Source of the DNA: Daedaleopsis sinensis
Taxonomy: Eukaryota > Basidiomycota > Agaricomycetes > Polyporales > Polyporaceae
Direction of reading: 5' to 3'
DNA: 64,000 nt
Assembly (NCBI GenBank): GCA_033807695.1
Contig: CM066301.1
Location: 434,001 to 498,000 of the forward strand
Part shown: positions 56,400 to 64,000 of the stretch, one piece after another
How positions within the stretch are numbered: position 1 is the first letter of the stretch
Layout of the letters: each line of letters begins with the position of its first letter
Program-made: the position numbers and the translations under genes
Notes under the pieces: model-generated
What the model saw: the letters and a program-made list of their open reading frames with translations, nothing else
What the model was told of the DNA's origin: nothing
Databases searched by the model: none

Positions 56400-57261
56400 A
56401 GGTGTGCAGGTGAGGGTTTCGTGACAGTGCAGGACGTGGTAGTGCGGGCTGATGTAGTACCCGAGCCCATAGGTCTAGATATACCACGGCCAGAGGAAGG
56501 TCTGCTGTCTCGCGGTGTTGTCAAGGGATTGCTGCCGCAAGGAGGAGAAGACATAAAGATAAAGCCCCTGTTGCCCCGCACGGCAGCGCAATCGAGGTCG
56601 GAGGTCAGTTCGCGCTACTCCACGTGTTCAAATAGTTACAAGCTCACCATAGCTACAGCGTTGAAGCACCTGAGTGTGCCGTGTCTTGCTGGGGGCAGCA
56701 AAAACAATAAGTAATCGTCGCCGAGAAAAGCCCAAGCCTGCCACTGGGTGCCAACAGTAAATACTCGTTAAAAATCTGATAAAAGTCGGGAAGCCCTCAG
56801 GCCTCATAGTAAGTACTCCGTGATACATATTATGGCACGGTACCTAGCTAGAGTCACTAGAGGTTCAAAATCACTGGATGGTTGCGGTTCAAGCAACAAA
56901 AGGAGCCGAGCGCCTGTCGCAGTTCACTTCGGGATTTGCCGTCTGCAATACGTCATGAGTCGCCTGCCAACGCACTTTCATGCACCTCTCCTCGATGCTG
57001 CTACCAGTAACTATAGACACTCAGAGTCGGCCCATCACAAGCATACACCTGTCGATTGATACATGCACAAAAAGACGCTAATTACGATCCTCAACATTTA
57101 ATCTACGGCGACTTCAAGCATTTCACGAATCACCATAGAAAAGAGCGTCCGAGTCCTGCGCGCAAGATATAGCAACCAAATTCAGTGAGTAAGAGCTCAG
57201 TAATGACAGTGAGCATATTCCTCTCCACTAGCAGTATCTGATGCTGCTCTGCTTCTAGTGC
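56400..57261. other. Intergenic region
   Basis: About 860 bp between kinase 2's start and hydrophobin 2's stop. Only short unrecognised frames. Confidence 0.55.
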
Positions 57262-57724
57262 TCAAACGTTCACGGGGAGGCAGCCAATGGCGATCAGCCC
57301 GCCCTGTCAACGACCAAATCAGCCAACTGGGGCGGAGTTAAGGCTCCCAAAACCACAACACGTACGAAGCTGTTGTTCTCGCAGCAGACGACACTGGCCG
57401 AGCAGCCTGCACTCCCTCCGACGCCGACCACGGTGATGGGCGTGCAGGTCACACCGATGAGCGGGTTGATGTCCTGCACGACGACGTTGGCGAGGGCCCC
57501 TGGCACTACGGCCGACGGTGGCGCGTCTGAGTCGGCCTATGTCCTCCTCGTTAGCTTCTATTAGGCCGAGCCGAGCGTGCGGCGGTGCTTACCGGGTACA
57601 CCTCCTTGCAGCAGAGGGCCGTTCCCGTGGTGCACGGGCTCTGGTCGGTGCGGGCCTTGTGGAGGCCGTGGGTGGCGACCGCAAGGAGCGGGAGGGCAGC
57701 GAGGGCGAGAGCGCAGGAGAGCAT
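57262..57724 (-). CDS. Class I hydrophobin 2
   Basis: Three exons (57593-57724, 57366-57536, 57262-57303), 114 aa; introns 56 and 62 bp, phase 0. The signal peptide is MLSCALALAALPLLAVATHG (it carries an extra Cys4). Cysteine pattern: C-x6-CC (31-39), C in GVTCTPI, C-x5-CC in GCSASVVCC, and C in IAIGCLPVNV. The loop after the first CC is longer and Pro-rich (EVYPADSDAPPSAVV). It is secreted and surface-active like the other two. It is transcribed away from hydrophobin 3, with a 1.67 kb region between the start codons. Confidence 0.92.
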
Positions 57725-57807
57725 CGTTGCTTTTCGGGAGGAGGATGGAGCGTGTACGAGAGTAGGCGAGCGACCTGAGGAGCTCTTGTCGCTCGTCCGC
57801 TCTCTCA

Positions 57808-57814
57808 CTTATAC
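57808..57814 (-). promoter_or_regulatory. TATA-like element of hydrophobin 2
   Basis: GTATAAG on the minus strand, about 85 bp before the ATG. Confidence 0.5.
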
Positions 57815-59284
57815 TCTGCTCGCCGACCTTCGTTTTCCATCTCACCCGTCTGCGATGGTTGTGTGCTGCTCGCCGAGGGGCGGGTGTCGGCGGTTGCTTC
57901 TCCCTCGGACACAGCGGGGGACGAGACAGGGAAGAGTCCGGACGAAAGGATACGGCGACCGCAGGTAATGAAACAGAAGGCGGCCCTTGAAGGACGAAGC
58001 ACGGGGAGGTGAGTCTTCGCCGAGTTGCAACTACTGGTTCTTTCGTTTCCATCGTCGGGTGCAGTCCTAGGAATTTTCTACGGTGGCTGGTTCCTTCTCC
58101 CGCTTCTCGTCCGTCTCTTGCTGGCCGCCGTATACCTTCCACAGGGGAAAGTCAAGAGTCACGATTGCAGAGCAGTCCGAGCCCTAGACGTCACAGGGGT
58201 ACGAAACTGCATGCTTGAGGAGAAACTCAGGAAAAGGTCAGTGTGCATCCCAGCGCTCGGTGTATGTGCTGCTCTGTGCTGAATATAAGTTTTCAATAAG
58301 CATGATCTCATGCGCCGGCAGCGCGTCATTTTGCGGCCCTTGGACGGGCAACTCTACTGCGGTCTATGACTATATGCGTACAACTGTTCTACATCGTCCA
58401 TTTGGTAACTGGACACCGCTCGGTGATTGGGCGGGCGGATGACGGCGAGATGTGGTCCTCGTGGTGAGGGACAGCGCCTCGAACGTTCCGCTACTGTGGG
58501 ACGCGTTCGTTCGCCCGCATGAGAAGTCAGTGAGAGGCTTAGTAGGTATGGAAGCCGACGCGCTACATTAGTTGTGGTATACTTACTTATCATTCTCGTA
58601 GGATGGCGAAGTCCAGGCTCTTCGTTCAATTCTGCGGCGGAAAGATGACTTCTTTCCGTGTTGGCGGCCATCGCCTGTAAGTCGGCGATAATTGTTCTGG
58701 TGGCACCAGTCAACGGACATAAGCTGACACGGAATATCAGTCTAGATTAACAAAACAGCCGTTTGGCCCCGCACATGTCGGCGTTTCTGTCCAACTCGGG
58801 TCAGCTTCGCCAACGTTCAGTACACCGAGCGGCAAGTGGCTACTGGGCGGCGTCGTACGACCGCACCAGATCATGATTTGACGACACTCACAAAAGGCTC
58901 CGAGCGTGTTGATCATGGAGCACCTGTCGTAAACATCTCTCCCAGCCCTCCAACAAGCCCAAAGATACATGGAGTGGACGAGAGGACCCTTGAAGCGCGT
59001 GGAGTATCTGCCACTTCGTGAGTTCGAGTTCCTGCTGTACGGCAGTGGGCGCTGTCCCGGTGGTGCTTTGTGACGCATCTGGTAGGTCTTACCGACTTCT
59101 CTCAGAAAGGAGTTGACGTTGTGTTCGTGCGGAGCGTGGTTAGTGCGTGCAGACATGGAGGAGCTCGCGTTGAGGTCGCGACAATTTTCGTTTCACCCCT
59201 GTGACGTCGCGATAGGTCGCAGACGCAACATGAGATGTCATCACTGTGGATGGGGGATGAGCGGTCCTTGGCGGAAGGAACAGG

Positions 59285-59292
59285 TATAAAAA
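59285..59292 (+). promoter_or_regulatory. TATA box of hydrophobin 3
   Basis: TATAAAAA about 100 bp before the ATG. Confidence 0.7.
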
Positions 59293-59389
59293 CAGGGGAA
59301 GACTGACTGATGTTCCTCAGATCGAACACCCCCACCAATCGCCCTTCGCTCCCAATTCTAAGCAACCCTAGCCCCTTCGCTTATTCACA

Positions 59390-59832
59390 ATGTATTTCTC
59401 TCGCGCCGTTGCTCTCGCCATCTCTGCCATGCCCCTCCTTGCGGCCGCCAACCCCATTAAAGCTCGTCAGAGCTGCTCTACTGAGGATCTTCAGTGCTGT
59501 GACAGCATTGTGAGGGTAAGGTCCCTTCAGACTCTGTCGACGTTGTCCCTGACCGTCTTTATATTTTAGGCTGGCTCTCCTGCCGGAGCTGCGTGGCTGG
59601 GCCTTCTTGGCATCGTTGTGCAGGACCTCAATGTTCTTCTGGGGGTGAACTGCTCCCCTATCAGTGTCATTGGTGTAGGAACTGGCGGCAGCTGCAACGC
59701 CCAGACTGTATGCTGCAAGGACAACAGTCACGTACGTACATTAGGAAATGATATTACACGATAGTTCCCTGACCGTGTTGAATTTCGCAGAACGGCCTCG
59801 TCTCTATCGGATGCGTTCCTGTCACCCTCTGA
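59390..59832 (+). CDS. Class I hydrophobin 3
   Basis: Three exons (59390-59515, 59570-59731, 59791-59832), 109 aa; introns 54 and 59 bp, phase 0. Signal peptide [20 protein letters not shown]. Cysteines: C-x6-CC (29-37), C in GVNCSPI, C-x5-CC in SCNAQTVCC, and C in [10 protein letters not shown]. The core ([32 protein letters not shown]) is a textbook class I sequence and is closer to hydrophobin 1 than to its divergent neighbour hydrophobin 2. A KAR site near residues 24-26 could be cut by a Kex2-like protease. Confidence 0.95.
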
Positions 59833-60454
59833 AATACCGAGTCGACTCGTACTAGTGGTACATATTTCTTCGCTCCGCTTAGTCAAGCGACATACCGAGG
59901 ACTTTCTCCGGATGTGCTTGAGAAGTAGGGTCTCACTGGCGAAGATGTATTGACTCAGAGTAGTAGTAACAGAAGTCGGACTTGGACTCGAATACTATTG
60001 TATCTGTTTTCGGACGACGGACGAACATTCATGCTGTGTACTTGAGTTAAGGTGAACCCTGGCGTCGGATGAATATTCAAACCACCTGCAGCCTGGTCCT
60101 GAACGTCAGTATAAATCTTGGTGCTATGTAGCTTCGAACTTGTCTATGAGCCCGCCACCAACCCGCTACTCAACCGCAACTTCCCATAAGGCGTATGTGA
60201 CTGGTGACTGGTGACCGTGACAAGACGCGTCAGTCACGTGCATGCGTTCTAGGTCATATGGCTCCTCGGCGTCCTCGCTGTCGCTGAGCGCTGGCTACTG
60301 TTCGGAGGTCTGTGTCCGTCGTCCGACGACTCTTTTGCCAGAACCTCTCGCGGATCCTGTCTCAACTCATGCTTCAAATTAACTCGCCGACTTCACCCAG
60401 CTCATGACCAACCTCAGACCTCGACGACACCCCATTGCGCTAGAGAGAGAAAGA
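59833..60454. other. Intergenic region
   Basis: About 620 bp between hydrophobin 3 and the Rap1-like gene; no feature recognised. Confidence 0.6.
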
Positions 60455-63400
60455 ATGGTCAAGTGAGTGATTTTTCATACGCAATGGTTAAGAGTCTGAA
60501 CACAACTTCGACATAGACGGGTTCGAACAGACTTCACAGAGAATGACGACAACCTGCTAGCCCAGTACATCGCTAAATACAATCCAGGGATACAGGGACG
60601 GCTAGGGAATGCGTTATACCAACGTTTGGTCGAGAATGTGAGTTTTCGTCTGCTATGTCTTCTGCCATCCCTTTCCAAGCCCGGATCCACGTTCACTGTC
60701 ACATCTTCTACACGCGGCAGCAGTATCATATACTGCGTGCTCACCGGATCGCTCTGCGCTGTCTGTGGCGTCGGAGGACGGCTGAATACTCTCCTCTACG
60801 CTTTCTAGCTGAATGCCACACTGCTTATGATGAAATTCTCAGTCGCCATCTTCATCTCCTACAGTAGTATCATCAGTGGAGTTACATGCTGACTATCAGA
60901 TTTAGTCGGACAAGAAATGGGGGTGGTCGAAGCGACATTCCTGGGCGTCTTGGCGAGAACGCTACAAGACGCGACAGAGTCATTTTGATAAAGTGATCAA
61001 CAAGCTCATACAGCGCAGTGGCCAGGATGCTCCTGCTCCTTCCCAGAGCTCGCGAGAACGGGTACCATTCACGACCGAAGACGACCGGAACCTGGTTGAA
61101 TATCTGGCCTCTTGTTCGCCTTCAGAGGGCGCTTGGCTGGGTCAGAAGCTGTACTCATCGCTCGTGGACAACGTAGGTGCATCGCCCGCGCATGTCTTCA
61201 TCTTATGCTTACCATGAAATGCGTCTAAATCCGATGCAACCTTTATAGAGTGACGAGTATCCGTGGGCCAGTCGCCATACGTGGCAGTCGTGGCGGGAGC
61301 GCTACAAGAACAATAAGGCCTGGTACCATTGGGCGATCACGAAACATATCCTAGACGGAGATTATGACGAGGAGGCTCCCCCTGCGCCCAAGACCGCTGA
61401 CGAGTGGCGCGTCCACAGGAAGTCCACCGAAGTGTCCAAAGCGTCCATGGCGTCCAATGCAGGCAAACGGAAACGTATTAGCGACGCAAGCAGCAAGCCC
61501 CCTCCGAACAAGAAGCCGCGCGTACTCAGCTCGGCGAATCCCGTAGCAGGTCCGTCCAAAGTCCCAGGAAAGGTTGTAGATGCTCTCGACGGTCCCATGA
61601 AGCCGGCCGGGTCCCAGGGACAGGCCGCTCCAGGCGCAAAGAAGAGTGTGGCGGAGGGAGGCGAGGAGACGAGTGACTCGAGCGACGAAGAAGAAGACGA
61701 AGACCGTGCCCCTCCAGATTCCAATGACTACTGTGGCGAAATTTTCGATTCACCGGGGAAAACTGAGGACAGCGTGCCGACGGACAAGCGGCGTTCAACA
61801 TCCGCATCCTCGGAATCCTCAGCAGAGGTGTTGCAGCAGCTCACCGATGACCCGTTAGACGCGTCCGTGCAGGATGAGATGGACGTTGATATCATTGTTG
61901 ATCAATCAATCGACACGCGGGAGAGGTGCGTTGAGCTCAAACTGTTATATCTTGGGATACCGACTAGCTGACTGACCTGATGCCAGAAACGACAACGGCG
62001 AGGGGCACGTCGACGACGGAATCCCGGTAGAGAACGGTCAACCGGTGTTGTCCAAAACTCCACCATCGGGCGCCTCCCCGCCTCCCCGGAGGCACAACGC
62101 GCGAATCGAACGCGATATCGACGCCGACCCTGGCACCCCCGCTCTCTCTCCTACAGAAGCGGCCGACGCTCGCCATCGTGGCAAGTACGCGCACTCCCCG
62201 GCGCCCGCCCGCAAGCACCCAAAGCGCCTCCGCAAGTCCAACGGCGACGATTTCTTCGCCACGCCCGCCCGCACGACCTCGCAGTCTTCTGCAGGGGGGA
62301 GTTCGCCCACTGCGCATCGCCTCGCGCATATACGCGACCCCGATGGCGAGAACGACGGCGGGCCGAGGAAGAGAGAGCCTCCGCGACTTGTGGAGGGCGC
62401 GTGGAACAACGCGTTCACCGACGCTCGCGGGAATGCACCCATCGGCGCCATGGGCAAGGGTCCCCGCAAGTCCGGTGTGGATTTCGAAGAAGACGATAAA
62501 GTCATTGGGACGCAGGATGTGCTTGAGTCTGGCGACGAGGATGAGGATGAGGATGAGGACGACGACGGGAGAGACGAGGAAGTAGAGGCGACCCCGATTC
62601 AGTGGCCCCCGGTCCGGAACAGGCAGAAGGTCAATCTTCCTGCTACACCTACTCGAACGCCCAGCGGTAGGAACAAGGGCAAAGCGCGCGATCCTGGCTC
62701 AGGTTCTGGCCGAATGGTGACGACGGAGATCGTAAGTGTCAAGACCGTACGGACCGTCCGGAGGGCTGCTAAAGGGACTCCTGATGCGCGCGCAACGATA
62801 CATGCCGTCGATGATGTTGACGCCCCTCCTCTCGCTTCTCAGGTGCAACCTATCGAGGACTCTCGACCGGAGGCCTCGCAGCACCATCCGTTCAGTCAGC
62901 CCTCTCTACCGCCTCGGTTAGCCGCGTCTGCCAGCAACAACTCGACAAACTCCAGTAGTGGAACGTTCCCTCGCGTGAACGACCACCCGCGAATCTCGAA
63001 GGCGGACCTGGCGCGTCTGGGGAAGATGCTCCAGACAGAACAGGAGGTGCAGAAGATGACCCCGTCCGAGCCGTCGCCATCGAAGTTCGAAAGGGACGCG
63101 AAACGGACGGCGAAGCACCCCCTGTCAGGTTCCGACAAGCGGCTCCTCAGCGGCCTGCTCAAGTCCAACGACGGGTCCAACAATGCACCGCGTCCTGCGG
63201 CGTCGGCGTCGCTCTTGATGGCCAGGGCTACCATCTCGCCACCTGGGAATACTCGCTCTTCCGATGAAGAACGCTTTGGGCAATTCCATGAGCGCGAACA
63301 AGCGTTGCCCACCCCGCCCGGCGCACAGTCTTCTCCCTTGGCGGACAAAGGCGATTCACTAGGAGGTACTAGCGGGCAAATCATCGGCGAGATCCCAATG

Positions 63401-64000
63401 AAGGTGTCCTATGCTCATATGCCGCAGGCTTCGCACCCCATGCCATCTGTTGACGAACGCAAGAACCGCGCCGAGCGATCGACCGTCTATGGGCATTCCC
63501 GGCGGCATACCATGAGCGGTCCAGACGCACAGGACCTGTTTTCGTCCAACAGAGCGGCCAGCGTCATGCCGCAGGGTACCTCTGTACGACAATCCCTTCC
63601 AGCAGCACTATCCATCGGCGACGACACGCTCTTCCGGCCTCCAGTCCCCAGTCAGCTCTTCCGCCAGCGCCGCTCCGGCACAGCGCATTCCCGCTCGTAC
63701 TCGCTCTCGCACCCGCCAGGCTCCGACGCATCCGGCTCGATGTCTCCTGCGCGCTCGGCAGATGCGTCGCTCGCGGACACGCTCCCCCCGAACGAGCTCG
63801 AGCTCGTCAAGGAGCTGGGGATGCGGTGGGCGCTGCAGGTCATGGCGCGCAACCACGGGTTCAGCGAGGAGACGGTGCGGCAGGTGTACGAGCAGACACG
63901 CTCGCTCGAAGCGGCCGACCATCTGCTGCGCGCGATGCGCGATAGCGCGAACGACGCTGCGAACTCAGTCCTTGAGTCGTTCTCCCGGGACGCCGTCGAA
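60455..64000 (+). CDS. rap1: Rap1-like telomere protein with two Myb-type domains (partial, runs off the window)
   Basis: Exons 60455-60462 (8 nt: Met, Val and two bases), 60517-60637, 60906-61172, 61249-61925, 61987 to the window end with no stop. The first Rap1-type Myb spans residues 5-75 (RTDFTENDDNLLAQYIAKYN, then WGWSKRHSWASWRERYK). The second starts near 100 (RVPFTTEDDRNLVEYLAS, then YPWASRHTWQSWRERYK). A long acidic, Ser-rich, disordered middle follows, with a DEDEDEDEDDD run. Near the end is a helical segment (NELELVKELGMRWALQVMAR, ETVRQVYEQTRSLEAADHLL) resembling the Rap1 C-terminal interaction domain. No BRCT domain precedes the Myb repeats. Rap1 acts in shelterin at chromosome ends. 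The intron at 60638-60905 is long (268 bp) and could hide a small exon. The C-terminus lies beyond 64000. Confidence 0.82.

Larger units (their letters stand above)
57725..59389. other. Divergent upstream region of hydrophobins 2 and 3
   Basis: 1.67 kb containing both TATA-like elements. The short frames inside are unrecognised. Confidence 0.55.

Overview
The window looks like nuclear DNA of a filamentous basidiomycete, probably a polypore-type Agaricomycete. The inference rests on: GC-rich sequence; genes cut by many 49-80 bp introns with GT(A/G)NG donors; three class I hydrophobins; a Zn2Cys6 regulator; a centrosomin-motif (CM1) spindle-pole protein; and a Rap1-type telomere protein. No rRNA, tRNA, CRISPR or bacterial-style operon was found. 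Exon joins were worked out by hand from reading frame, splice consensus and family similarity; none is backed by transcripts.

Positions 1-31295 are a head-to-tail array of one unit of about 9.5 kb: one partial copy (1-2773) and three full copies of 9504, 9517 and 9501 bp. The copies are almost identical; most length differences come from small minisatellites. Each unit carries gene A (an unrecognised basic, Ser/Pro-rich protein), gene B (a small two-exon gene with a GWPPSLPFTN motif), and long tracts without a clear intact gene. Those tracts are dense in GGTACG/CGTACC motifs and hold decayed exon-intron modules. The array stops inside gene A: the last copy (30254-31354) continues into unique sequence and has a different, probably original, C-terminus, while the three upstream copies end in a junction-derived tail.

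Positions 31296-50100 are unique sequence bracketed by two inverted copies of a roughly 1 kb segment (32190-33260 and 48990-50015). Each copy carries a gene for a 75-77 aa protein of an unrecognised family. Between them, left to right, are: a hydrophobin (minus), a 183 bp foldback element, a secreted double-psi beta-barrel protein (minus) with a Tourist-like MITE 54 bp upstream of its start codon, a fungal Zn2Cys6 transcription factor (minus), the CM1 coiled-coil gene (plus), an SDR oxidoreductase (minus) and an alpha/beta hydrolase (minus).

Positions 50100-64000 hold an unrecognised coding-like remnant, two paralogous Ser/Thr kinases in tandem (minus) with the same five-exon plan, a divergent hydrophobin pair (57262-57724 minus, 59390-59832 plus) and a Rap1-like gene that runs off the right edge.

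Apart from the tandem kinases and the three hydrophobins, the genes show no obvious shared pathway. The most unusual part is the 9.5 kb array, with its apparent alternating variants and its edge inside a gene.
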